This document shows, piece by piece, positions 9,312-17,447 of a stretch of DNA of 45,821 nucleotides. A program made the position numbers and the translations under genes. The first letter of the stretch is position 1. The number at the start of each line of letters is the position of its first letter. This stretch comes from Verrucomicrobiota bacterium (lineage in GTDB: Bacteria; Verrucomicrobiota; Verrucomicrobiia; Limisphaerales; SIBE01). The stretch covers positions 1 through 45,821 of the forward strand of contig JAQBVM010000011.1 of NCBI GenBank assembly GCA_027623095.1, read 5' to 3'. The notes beneath the pieces were generated by a model, which made no database searches, was not told where the DNA came from, and saw nothing but the letters and a program-made list of their open reading frames with translations.

Positions 9312-10766
9312 TTAGAAGAGGGAAATTCCCTTTGGCATCTTCACGACAATCGTTCCGGCGATCTTGTCGTGCCACGATTGTTTCTCTCGGTCCCAACCCG
9401 CCCAGAAGAACCCGAGGAACAGAACGATGGCGGAGAAGAAGCTGGAAAGACTTCGCACCAATGCGACCGAGAAACTCATCGGCTGTCCGTCCACGCGCAG
9501 GACTCGTATTCCCGCAACGATACCGCCGATGGTCGTTCCTTTCCAAACCCACATGACCACGTGATAGGCGGCCCAAAAAAGGAAGAATAGCGGACCTGTA
9601 AATGACATTAGAATTCCCAACAAGATGACGTCCAGAAATGAAGCCCACAACCGAACCCAGAATCCCGCTCGCACAAAAGATATCGAATCCGGGAGTTCAG
9701 GAGGTGTCGTCTCTTTTGATGGGGATTCACCACCGGAGGCATTGCGGGCAAGCGCCGCAGGGCTCGTCACGAATTCCGGTTCGCGCGGACGCTCACTTTG
9801 AAAATTCGCGTAAATGGCGAGGAAGACCGCTCCCAGACCCCACGCCAGCGTTAAGCCCCAAACCAGAAATCCGAGAACCGGCACCGTATAAATAAGGTAA
9901 AAAGCCACAAGGCCAAGAAACAACGCAGCGCTGGGTTGTTGGAAACTTTGAAGATTAAACTGGCGGCCCACCTGTTTTCCAGCGCACTGGTAAATAGCAA
10001 GTTTCCCCAGAAACGTCGCCGCAAGGAGAGCCAGAACCAAGACAGGCAGGACCAGTATTCCGGCGACCGACACGACCAACAGGAAAGCAAGCGGTCCCAG
10101 CAACGTTAGGGCTAGAATCCCTGTGACAAACGACGCTGCGGGCGTTGTCTCCAAGGCGTGCACGCACCGTCCGACGGGCTGCGGGAAAACGGCCGCCAAA
10201 AAGAGATACATCAGGATAAAGACCCCCGCCACGGCCCACACCCAGGGGAATTGGGGTGGAATGGGACGGGCTAGCATAACTCCCTTCAAAAACCAATCTC
10301 CCGCCCAAGAAAAATCCGGAAGAGCTTTTCCAAAAGCGAACTCGCGGCGTCCGCCGTTCAATGCCGCACCGGGCTCGACGTTCAGGGTCCCCCCAACGAT
10401 GACCGCGTCTCCGTCAACTTCGGAGCCTTCCGCGAGATCGGCTGAGCCAAACACAACAACCAAGTCTCTGTCCGCCGTGCCTGTCACCTTGACGGATCCG
10501 AAAACAACCACCACGTCGCCCTCCGCCGTCCCCTCGATCGTCAGGTTTCCGCCGATAACAACAATCTCACGACTGACTTCGTTCTCTCGTAGAGTGACGT
10601 CCTGCCCAAACACAACAATCTCATGCCGATAGACGCGGGATGCCTCTCTCCTTCCATTGCCCGGCACGGACAGCTCCTGCGCGAATAGGGTTGAACCCCA
10701 TTGCGTCGCGAATAGACAAAGGACTAATGGCAGGACAAATCGGAGGATAGCATATTTCGATTTCAT
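9312..10766 (-). CDS. Membrane protein with bactofilin-like N-domain and C-terminal RDD domain
   Basis: A 484-residue protein with three parts. A signal peptide (about 1-27) leads to a Val/Gly-rich repeat region with phrases REIVVIGGNLTIEG, GDVVVVFGSVKVTG and GDAVIVGGTLNVEPG, which resembles the short right-handed beta repeats of bactofilin/polymer-forming proteins. Several membrane segments follow (about 165-310). An RDD domain ends the protein: AGFWVRLWASFLDVILLG, then GTTIGGIVAGIRVLRVDG, then SWHDKIAGTIVV. RDD proteins are integral membrane proteins of mostly unknown role. It is the third gene of the sigma-factor unit (13 bases after the previous gene), so it is probably a target or effector of that sigma factor. 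The ATG at 10766 gives the signal peptide; longer starts overlap the preceding gene. Confidence 0.82.
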   Translation of the reverse strand: MKSKYAILRFVLPLVLCLFATQWGSTLFAQELSVPGNGRREASRVYRHEIVVFGQDVTLRENEVSREIVVIGGNLTIEGTAEGDVVVVFGSVKVTGTADRDLVVVFGSADLAEGSEVDGDAVIVGGTLNVEPGAALNGGRREFAFGKALPDFSWAGDWFLKGVMLARPIPPQFPWVWAVAGVFILMYLFLAAVFPQPVGRCVHALETTPAASFVTGILALTLLGPLAFLLVVSVAGILVLPVLVLALLAATFLGKLAIYQCAGKQVGRQFNLQSFQQPSAALFLGLVAFYLIYTVPVLGFLVWGLTLAWGLGAVFLAIYANFQSERPREPEFVTSPAALARNASGGESPSKETTPPELPDSISFVRAGFWVRLWASFLDVILLGILMSFTGPLFFLFWAAYHVVMWVWKGTTIGGIVAGIRVLRVDGQPMSFSVALVRSLSSFFSAIVLFLGFFWAGWDREKQSWHDKIAGTIVVKMPKGISLF

Positions 10767-10779
10767 GAGATTCAATAAG

Positions 10780-11244
10780 TTAACGCTTTCTTGTGACGAC
10801 TTGAAAAGTTGCGGAACCGAGTACAACACAGGCACCGTACATCAGGACTATCACACTCAGACTTATGAGCCACTCAGGCTTTCCCATTGATTGAAGAGCC
10901 AGCAGGACAGCGCGCCCAAGAGTCTCAAGAACCCTGCCGACCGCGAAAAATGGTTCCAGTTGATCACCGAATGAGTGTGTGTCCATGAAGGTAATTGCGC
11001 GCTGCCACACCCCGTTGGCTCCATACAAAAAAGTTCCGGAAAGAATCACACTCAGGCAAAACGACACGACTCGAATTTGAACAGGCCATTCAATCCATGA
11101 TCGCCGCCACCAGGCTGCTTTCGCACGGGCGGCAATCGCGGCAGAGACACGAGGAATCAATGTGCCCGGCGCCTCCGTGTCTGGGAGTTTCTGAAGCTCG
11201 CGATGAAGAACTTTCTCGAGAATATCTTTGGGATCGTTTTTCAT
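10780..11244 (-). CDS. Small membrane protein, possible anti-sigma factor
   Basis: A 154-residue protein with a charged N-terminal half (about 1-65, MKNDPKDILEKVLHRELQK and a Trp/Arg-rich stretch). A membrane segment around FCLSVILSGTFLYGA and a second near the C-terminus (ISLSVIVLMYGACVVLG) follow. It starts 30 bases after the ECF sigma gene and is followed closely by the RDD gene. A short cytoplasmic helix-rich domain plus membrane segments right behind a sigma factor is the classic position of a membrane anti-sigma factor. No zinc-binding HX3CX2C motif is visible, so this would be a non-zinc type. The role is inferred from position only. Confidence 0.65.
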   Translation of the reverse strand: MKNDPKDILEKVLHRELQKLPDTEAPGTLIPRVSAAIAARAKAAWWRRSWIEWPVQIRVVSFCLSVILSGTFLYGANGVWQRAITFMDTHSFGDQLEPFFAVGRVLETLGRAVLLALQSMGKPEWLISLSVIVLMYGACVVLGSATFQVVTRKR

Positions 11245-11274
11245 AGTTGGTGAGTTTTCCAATCTAGATGCTGC

Positions 11275-11913
11275 TCACGTCATTAAGAGGTGGCGGTTCT
11301 GCCACAAAGATGCCGACTTTGGTTCCTTGCCGGATTCGGGTTCCTCACTCCGATTCGGATCGAATGCGTCCAACTCATCGATTACTCCCGGCAGCAAACG
11401 GAGGACTTTGCGGAGGGACTCCCTGGCGCGAAAAATGTCCGTCTTCACTTTGCTGAGCGAGACAAGCAGTTTGGCGGCGATTTCTTCATAGCTGAGATTC
11501 TCAAAATGATAGAGAACCAGCGGAACACGCAGCCGGACCGGCAGTTTCCGGAGCGCCCGCTCCAGCAGACTTTTAAAATCAGCCTCCTCCAATTCTCGCC
11601 CCATAGTGTCGGGAGCCGGAAAATCGATCTCCGAAAGTTGATCATCCTTTCCGGAGAACAGATCAGAGAAGAACGAGAGGCGGGCTCGATAGCGGGTCAA
11701 ATGGTTCAAACACATGTTGGTGGTTACAGTTTTGAGCCATCCACCGGCAGTTGGACTCTGTTGGAGTTGGCCGAAGCGTTCATAAGCCTTCAGGAAAACT
11801 TCCTGCGAGACATCCTCTGCCTCTTCCGGTCTCCCCAGCAGCCGCACGGCAGTTGTAAATACCATGTTTTGGTACGCCTTCATGAACACCTCGAATTCGG
11901 GCGGCTCGCTCAT
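11275..11913 (-). CDS. ECF-type RNA polymerase sigma factor
   Basis: A 212-residue extracytoplasmic-function sigma factor. Region 2 is seen as AYQNMVFTTAVRLLG then EEAEDVSQEVFLKAYERF, which binds core polymerase and the -10 element. Region 4 is RLRVPLVLYHFENLSYEEI followed by a helix-turn-helix ending SKVKTDIFRARESLRK, which reads the -35. A ~30-residue acidic C-terminal tail after region 4 is extra compared with the shortest ECF factors. The ATG at 11913 gives a normal N-terminus (MSEPPEFEVF); a GTG at 11946 is possible. It heads a unit with the small membrane protein and the RDD protein, and is probably autoregulated as usual for ECF factors, though no promoter motif was identified. Confidence 0.92.
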   Translation of the reverse strand: MSEPPEFEVFMKAYQNMVFTTAVRLLGRPEEAEDVSQEVFLKAYERFGQLQQSPTAGGWLKTVTTNMCLNHLTRYRARLSFFSDLFSGKDDQLSEIDFPAPDTMGRELEEADFKSLLERALRKLPVRLRVPLVLYHFENLSYEEIAAKLLVSLSKVKTDIFRARESLRKVLRLLPGVIDELDAFDPNRSEEPESGKEPKSASLWQNRHLLMT

Positions 11914-12343
11914 CAATTCATTGAAATTGATTCCTGTAACAATCACTCATCGTATCTCCAGAACACGAAAGATCACATTGAAGTTGCAGAAAATGATTCG
12001 ATTCTTGCCCCTTGGTGGATTCACTGATGTCTGGGTTCTTAAGGTTGAGAGGATACGGAATGAATCAAAAACCTGTGCTCCCTCCGATCCAGTATCCATG
12101 CGCTCACCCACGCATTCTGAAACCGAGTCGAATTGCACGGGAAAAATCTCATGCCTTTTGGAACGGAACGGCACAGAATCTGCGAGTAGGAATGCTGTTG
12201 ACAAGTTGAGAGCGAGTCCTAAGTTAGGTATATAAAGAATTTTGATTCGGGTAGCGGTACGTTTCTTCAGCGGGGTTCCCCACCCCCACCTCCTTGGCGT
12301 CTGCTGCCCGAATCGCTTTTTGGGAATTCTCGCGCGTCGGCAA

Positions 12344-12371
12344 TTGACTTCCGATGAGGATTTCCTAATGT
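12344..12371 (+). promoter_or_regulatory. Candidate housekeeping promoter for tRNA-Asp
   Basis: TTGACT at 12344-12349 and TAATGT at 12366-12371 are separated by 16 bases and end 16 bases before the tRNA. They resemble sigma-70 -35 (TTGACA) and -10 (TATAAT) boxes. The remaining stretch 11947-12343 holds no gene that can be supported. Confidence 0.45.
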
Positions 12372-12387
12372 TCGGTGCCCCTAGAGC

Positions 12388-12464
12388 GGGGGTGTAGCTC
12401 AATTGGTTAGAGCGCTGCCCTGTCACGGCAGAGGTTACGGGTTCGAGTCCCGCCACTCCCGCCA
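12388..12464 (+). tRNA. tRNA-Asp (anticodon GTC)
   Basis: A complete cloverleaf can be drawn. Acceptor GGGGGTG pairs with CACTCCC (one G-T wobble). The D arm is GCTC/GAGC. The anticodon stem CTGCC/GGCAG holds a loop CTGTCAC with anticodon GTC. The T arm has loop TTCGAGT, with one A-C mismatch at the base of its stem. The discriminator base is G, as expected for tRNA-Asp, and CCA is encoded (12462-12464). It delivers aspartate to GAC/GAU codons. It stands alone, with no other tRNA next to it. Confidence 0.95.
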
Positions 12465-12650
12465 TTCTCAGATGGATTCTCGCTTTTTCGGAAACTAAAT
12501 TTCGCAGGTCATACCCTGGGAACGAAACTGCCGAAACCGTCAATGAGACACGCGACGCTCTGATTCGGGCAATCGAAGCCTCATTGGCGGCCAGTAACGA
12601 ACCTTGTTGCGCCCAAGAATAAGACACCCTACGGGCTCACAGTCCAGGAA

Positions 12651-14798
12651 TCAGACACTTTCCTGACCGCATGCGTCGGGCCGCATTCCTTTCTCCAGAA
12701 TCTCCCGCAAACGGATCGTCAACCGCTTCACAGGCACCGACCAGTCACCAAATCGAATTTGGCGGAAAAGTCGGAAGGAAGGGTACCATGGGCTATCTTC
12801 ACGATCAAGAAGCCACCGCCAGTCCGGCGCAAACGGGAGCAAAACGAAAGTTGGCTTCCCCAAAGCGCCGGCCAAGTGTGTCACTGCCGTATCCATTGTT
12901 ACCATTAGGTCCATTTCGGATATGAAAGCCGCCGTCGCACCAAAATCGCTCAGAGCGTTTCCTAAAGGAAAGATTTTCTCGGTCAGTCCGGAATTTTCTA
13001 ACTCGTCCGTAATCGAATCAATCTGGAAACTGAAAGGGCGAATGCCAGAAATTTCAAACACCTCTTTTAGAGCCGTTAAAGGCACAGGCCGCTGGTCGTC
13101 GTTCTGACTTTTCGATCCGCGCCACACGAATCCCACGCGGATCTCATCCGGGCGCCGCGCGGGCAGGATGGTTGTGTCGATTTCCGGAGGCGACAAGTAC
13201 GGTACTACCGCCGGAATGGTCTCCAAATGGGTCCGAAAAACCTCCGGAAGTGAAAGAAGCGGAACATGCAGTTCGAATTCACCCAACTCTTCACCGCAGC
13301 CAATAACTTTGTCGATTCCCGTCACCGTGCGTATGATTGATTTGAGAGAGGGCTGGCACTCGAACACAACTCGACCGCCGCGTTTCTTTACCATAGCTGC
13401 GTAACGCGCGAACTGAATAGTATCGCCAAATCCCTGCTCGGCATGAATTAAGAGCGTGCGTCCGGAAAAACCTTCCCCCCGCCAGCGTTGCTGGCTGAAA
13501 GATCTGGGAACGCAGGACGTCAATTTGCTTCGCCACCGAGCGTCGTAATGTCTCCACCCTTCGTGAAAGCGTCCCACCAAGAGTTCACAGATCGCGAGAT
13601 TGATCTCCGCGGCCGAATCATCCGGATACGCCTTCAGCGCTCTTTCGAGGACGTCGATAGCCTCCCGAGGATGCCGTTGCCTTGTGCGGATGACCCCGAG
13701 GCAGACAAGAGCGGCGGCGTTTAGTGGTTCCGATCTCAGAACCTGCTCGCAGTGGATGGCCGCCTCATCCAATCTGTTTTCGATTAACAGGATCTGGGCA
13801 AGATTGACATGCGCCGGCAGAAAATTGGGAGCGATTGCGAGTGCTCGCTCTGAAGCCTGTTTCGCCTCCTTCGAATGATGGGTCTTGATAAGAAGCGCGC
13901 CAAGAAGCGCGTGAGCTTGAGGGTTTTCTGGAGCGCGCTCCACAGCGTCTCGCGCTTCATTCTCCGCTTCCTTCAACTCCTCCAATCCGTCGAGGACCAT
14001 GGCGAGATTCAAACGCGCGGGAATATTCTCGGCGTTATCGGTGAGAACGCTGCGAAAGCAGATCGCGGCATCGGATAGGCGCCCTTCTTCCTGGTGGATA
14101 ATGCCGTGGTTCAGCAAGGCCTCCGAATACTTGGGTCGCAGCTTTAGCGAGTTCTCCAAATGAGATTTCGCAAGATCTGATCTCCCGAGCCGTTTCCAGG
14201 CTAGTCCCATGTTGAGGAATGCCTCGGGGTAATCTGGACGCGCCTGAATGGCGCGCTCATAATTCAGAATGGCTTCTGAAAAGTGTCCGTGATCTTGTTC
14301 AAGCAATCCAAGACTAAAATGCACTTCCGACAGACCGGGTTGAAGCTTCCGCGCTTGCTGAAAGCAGGCTAGGGCAGCCTCCAAGTCTCTCAGGGCGTAG
14401 TAAGCGTTGCCTAGGTTATATTTCGCTTCCGCGAAGCGCGGTTCAATCTGCAGCGCCTGCTGGTAAGCGTCGATGGCCTTGGAATAGTTGGCAAGCTGGA
14501 ACCAGGTTAGGCCAACGTCATGATGCGCGTCGGCCGAAGCCGGGCTGACCGCGAGTGCTTGATGCAACAGATCCAGAGCTCGATCAAAATCACCCCGCTG
14601 CCGCGCAAGGATTCCAAGCAAACGGAGAGCATCCGGTTGACGAGGTAATTCAGCAAGGACGCGAAGATAGAGAGTCTCCGCTTCAGCGAACCGGCCTTCA
14701 CGATGAAAATCCAGCGCGGATTGAAGTGAGGACGCGGGTGATGTGCCATGCTCGTTCACGATTGCAGCCGGACGATTTTCATACCAGAAACGGACCAC
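12651..14798 (-). CDS. TPR protein with glycosyltransferase-like C-terminal domain
   Basis: A 715-residue protein. Roughly residues 20-430 are about twelve tandem tetratricopeptide repeats (examples: FHREGRFAEAETLYLRVL, YSKAIDAYQQALQIEPRF, YNLGNAYYALRDLEAAL). The C-terminal ~250 residues form a domain resembling heptosyltransferase/GT9-like folds: LLIHAEQGFGDTIQFARYA, then MDTAVTHLAGALGKPTFVLL, then a DWRWLLDREDSPWYPS phrase. TPR-GT proteins of this architecture often glycosylate proteins, and it sits directly behind the flagellin gene, so flagellin is the likely target. Translation probably starts at GTG 14798, only ten bases past the flagellin terminator; a GTG at 14759 is an alternative. 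It would be expressed by read-through or by a promoter inside the flagellin end. Confidence 0.85.
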   Translation of the reverse strand: MVRFWYENRPAAIVNEHGTSPASSLQSALDFHREGRFAEAETLYLRVLAELPRQPDALRLLGILARQRGDFDRALDLLHQALAVSPASADAHHDVGLTWFQLANYSKAIDAYQQALQIEPRFAEAKYNLGNAYYALRDLEAALACFQQARKLQPGLSEVHFSLGLLEQDHGHFSEAILNYERAIQARPDYPEAFLNMGLAWKRLGRSDLAKSHLENSLKLRPKYSEALLNHGIIHQEEGRLSDAAICFRSVLTDNAENIPARLNLAMVLDGLEELKEAENEARDAVERAPENPQAHALLGALLIKTHHSKEAKQASERALAIAPNFLPAHVNLAQILLIENRLDEAAIHCEQVLRSEPLNAAALVCLGVIRTRQRHPREAIDVLERALKAYPDDSAAEINLAICELLVGRFHEGWRHYDARWRSKLTSCVPRSFSQQRWRGEGFSGRTLLIHAEQGFGDTIQFARYAAMVKKRGGRVVFECQPSLKSIIRTVTGIDKVIGCGEELGEFELHVPLLSLPEVFRTHLETIPAVVPYLSPPEIDTTILPARRPDEIRVGFVWRGSKSQNDDQRPVPLTALKEVFEISGIRPFSFQIDSITDELENSGLTEKIFPLGNALSDFGATAAFISEMDLMVTMDTAVTHLAGALGKPTFVLLPFAPDWRWLLDREDSPWYPSFRLFRQIRFGDWSVPVKRLTIRLREILEKGMRPDACGQESV

Positions 14799-14807
14799 AT
14801 TGAATAT

Positions 14808-14845
14808 TCAAAAACAAAAACGGCGGCAATGGGATTGCCGCCGTT
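14808..14845 (-). terminator. Rho-independent terminator of the flagellin gene
   Basis: On the minus strand an 11-bp perfect stem (AACGGCGGCAA, loop TCCCA, TTGCCGCCGTT) is followed by TTTGTTTTTG. It lies 37 bases after the flagellin stop, the textbook form and place for an intrinsic terminator. It separates flagellin from the TPR/glycosyltransferase gene. Confidence 0.9.
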
Positions 14846-14881
14846 TGCGGATTAGACTGGGCGAGCCAGCGAGAGGATCGG

Positions 14882-15703
14882 TTAGCTCAAGAGCCGCAGC
14901 GCCGACTGAGGCAGCGCGTTGGCTTGCGCCAGCATCGCCGTGCCAGACTGGACCAGGATGTTGAACCGCGCAAACTCCGTGCTCTCCGAGGCCACATCGA
15001 CATCCTTGATCCGGCTGTTGGCCGCCGAGAGATTCTCGTTCAGAATAGTCAATTGTTCGCTGGTTAAGTTGAGCCTCTGTACATTGGCTCCCACTTGCGC
15101 CCGCATGTTCGCCAGCGCTTGTATCGCCGTCCTGATGTTTTCCAACGCCGAGAATGCCGCCGTGCTGCTCGATACCGAAATGCCGCTGTAGGCGTTGAGC
15201 ACTCCGGTCGAGGTCGCGCCATTCATGTCCGCGGAATTCATTCCGAATGTCGCCGCGTCACTGTCGATCGTAATTGCCAATCCCGTGCTCGCAAACAAGC
15301 TCACCCCATTGAATGTCTTGCTCGAAATATTGCTGATGTAGTTCTGGAGTTGGGAGAATTCGGCCGAATAGTTGGATAAATCCGAATCGGTCTTGGTCGC
15401 GTCTTGAGCCAGAACCGAGAGTTCGCTCATGCGGTCCAGCGCTTTTTGCACCTTCTGCAGGAAGCCGTCTTGGGTCTGGCTGAAAGAGACCGCGTTTTGA
15501 ACATTGATGTTCGCGGCCGAATTCCGATTGATCTGCGCGTCGAATTTGATCGATTGCGCTAATCCTGCCGCATCGTCTTCGGGCGAAACAATTCGCGATC
15601 CGGAGGATAAACGGGCTAGGGATTTCGACAGTGAGTTGGAGGAGGTCCCCAACAAACGGGAGGCATTCAACGCCGAAACGTTGGTATTGATTACTAATGG
15701 CAT
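14882..15703 (-). CDS. fliC: Flagellin (filament protein), short form
   Basis: A 273-residue flagellin, the subunit polymerised into the flagellar filament after export by the flagellar type III system. The conserved N-terminal D0/D1 region is seen as VINTNVSALNASRLL, LARLSSGSRIVSPEDDAAGL and FSQTQDGFLQKVQKALDRM. The C-terminal D1/D0 part is SRIKDVDVASESTEFARFN followed by GTAMLAQANALPQSALRLL. The variable surface domains D2/D3 are nearly absent: only about 60 residues rich in Ser/Thr/Ala (about 140-195) link the two halves, a good target for O-glycosylation. A strong terminator follows. The initiating ATG at 15703 gives MPLVINTN. No other flagellar gene is in the window. Confidence 0.96.
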   Translation of the reverse strand: MPLVINTNVSALNASRLLGTSSNSLSKSLARLSSGSRIVSPEDDAAGLAQSIKFDAQINRNSAANINVQNAVSFSQTQDGFLQKVQKALDRMSELSVLAQDATKTDSDLSNYSAEFSQLQNYISNISSKTFNGVSLFASTGLAITIDSDAATFGMNSADMNGATSTGVLNAYSGISVSSSTAAFSALENIRTAIQALANMRAQVGANVQRLNLTSEQLTILNENLSAANSRIKDVDVASESTEFARFNILVQSGTAMLAQANALPQSALRLLS

Positions 15704-15733
15704 AAGACAATTCCTTTTGTCTAATTGTTAACT

Positions 15734-15751
15734 GCCGACATCCATGTCGGC
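15734..15751. promoter_or_regulatory. Perfect palindrome in the flagellin leader
   Basis: GCCGACAT, CC, ATGTCGGC is a perfect 8-bp inverted repeat about 30 bases upstream of the flagellin start, in the 308-base gap between flagellin (minus) and the glycosyltransferase (plus). It could be a regulator site or a hairpin in the flagellin mRNA leader. I found no convincing sigma-28 or sigma-54 promoter in the gap, and the rest of it shows no gene. Confidence 0.4.
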
Positions 15752-16011
15752 GGAAAATCTTTCAAGTCAGGCTTCTTCCGCTTTCCTGTGCGACAGAATC
15801 TCCATCGCTTCCGATGTTCAGATAATCGTCAGCCTCTCCAAAAACTTTAGGATATTTGATAAACTTCCGAGATGTGAAGTTATTCTGTGGCATGCAATGT
15901 CCTATTTCCTTGCTGCATGGAGGGTAGAAATATTGGGGTCAAAGGGCCATTTTTACGTGCTTTTCGAGAAATGAATTGCAAATCGGTCTCCATTTGGATG
16001 TTGTGAAGCCA

Positions 16012-17238
16012 ATGTCGGCCAGCATGGATGACACGGCAAAAAACAGAGTCCGCGCCAAATGGTACGGCATCAATTGGCAAATCAGCGTTACTTCTGGATG
16101 GGGTGTGCTAGGTCTGAATCTTGCCCTACAAGCGGAACAGGACGGACGAATTGCTGCTGTTCCGCTCGTGAAAACGATAAACGCCGAGAGCGTACCTGCT
16201 GAGTATAAGCCCTGGATGGAGAAAATCCTCGGTCGAGAGCGCGTGATCCGGGATCTCTTCGGGAACGATCCGAACGCCAGGCTCGAGTGTGATTTTCCAG
16301 TGCTTCATAGTCTCGGTAATCGCCTTGCTTCCATCGACGCCGCCGACCGGATTGTGGGCAAGAGCAATCTTGCCATTATTTTTTTTGAAGACACATTTTT
16401 TCCTCCAATCACAAAAGAAATCGCGCGCCGGTTTGATTTGATTCTAGGAGGATCGACGTGGAATTCGGACATGCTTCGAAGGCGCGGTCTTCAGAACGTG
16501 GATACACTGATTCAGGGTGTCGATTTAGGCCTTTTTCGTCCGATTCGTCCTAAGGGTACTGCACAGACCCCGTTCTTTATCTTTTCAGGAGGAAAGATCG
16601 AATATCGCAAAGGGCAGGATATCGTTGTTGCCGCATTTAGGAAGTTCCGAGAGAGGCACAAGGAGGCTGTCTTATTTACTGCCTGGCATAATCACTGGCC
16701 CAAATCGATAGAGGGAATCGATCACAAAGGGCACGTGAACGGTTCACCTTCGGTTGGCGAGGACGGCCAGCTTGACATTACGAATTGGTTGGAAGCGAAC
16801 GGAGTTCCGAAAAGCGCAAGTTACAATTTGGGTGTGACTCCTAATAGTTTTATGCCTGCAGTGTATGCTCAGGCCGATGTCGCGGTGTTTACGAACCGGT
16901 GCGAAGGAGGCACAAACATGGCGGCGATGGAGTGTTTGGCGTGTGGCGTCCCGACCATCCTTTCGAATAATACAGGACATTTGGACATTATTGATGAACA
17001 GCACTGCTATCCGCTGATGGATCAGGGCTCCGTGGATCTTGTCTATCCGTACAAAGGCACGGATGAATGGGGTGAGTCTAGTGTCGATGAAGTCGTTGAC
17101 GCCTTGGAGAGAGTGTACCGTGATCGGAAAGAGGCCGAAGCAAAAGGGGAAGCCGGCACCCGATTCATGCAGGATTGGACATGGCGCCGGCGGCACCTCG
17201 AGCTGGTTGATTTCTTGAAGCGGTTTGTTGACATCTAA
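16012..17238 (+). CDS. GT4-type glycosyltransferase, probably for flagellin or surface glycan
   Basis: A 408-residue glycosyltransferase of the GT-B fold, expected to move a sugar from a nucleotide sugar to an acceptor in the cytoplasm. The first Rossmann half has GINWQISVTSGWGVLGLNLA; the linker is FFIFSGGKIEYRKGQDIVV, a form of the usual 'GR....KG.d' donor-domain opening. The donor-binding segment is CEGGTNMAAMECLACGVPTI, close to the EX7E motif but with one extra residue between the acids. The longest frame begins with TTG at 15976; the ATG at 16012 was chosen (16024 also possible). It is divergent from flagellin and belongs to the same patch as the TPR/glycosyltransferase-like gene, supporting a role in flagellin modification. 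The substrate is unknown. Confidence 0.85.
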   Translation: MSASMDDTAKNRVRAKWYGINWQISVTSGWGVLGLNLALQAEQDGRIAAVPLVKTINAESVPAEYKPWMEKILGRERVIRDLFGNDPNARLECDFPVLHSLGNRLASIDAADRIVGKSNLAIIFFEDTFFPPITKEIARRFDLILGGSTWNSDMLRRRGLQNVDTLIQGVDLGLFRPIRPKGTAQTPFFIFSGGKIEYRKGQDIVVAAFRKFRERHKEAVLFTAWHNHWPKSIEGIDHKGHVNGSPSVGEDGQLDITNWLEANGVPKSASYNLGVTPNSFMPAVYAQADVAVFTNRCEGGTNMAAMECLACGVPTILSNNTGHLDIIDEQHCYPLMDQGSVDLVYPYKGTDEWGESSVDEVVDALERVYRDRKEAEAKGEAGTRFMQDWTWRRRHLELVDFLKRFVDI

Positions 17239-17447
17239 GCGTCAAGTTCCATCGCCTTTTCCTCTCTGTTTTTTGCGGTTTGGAGGCGTGATTTGGTGGG
17301 AATTCCCGGTGTCATAGGGAGCCTGGTTCCTGGGGAGAAACCTCTGTCAATGGCCCGGATTCTGCTATCTGTTTCTTGGTTGCTTCAGCCAGTCTGGGTT
17401 AAAAGCGTGAACGTTCCTAGGGAGAGCTTCGGGGTGAATTTGCGATT

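Noticed and set aside
11947-12627. A 226-codon minus-strand open frame across the tRNA
   Set aside because: It reads the antisense of tRNA-Asp (the familiar false peptide GLEPVTSAVTGQRSNQLS), has odd composition and overlaps a certain tRNA gene.
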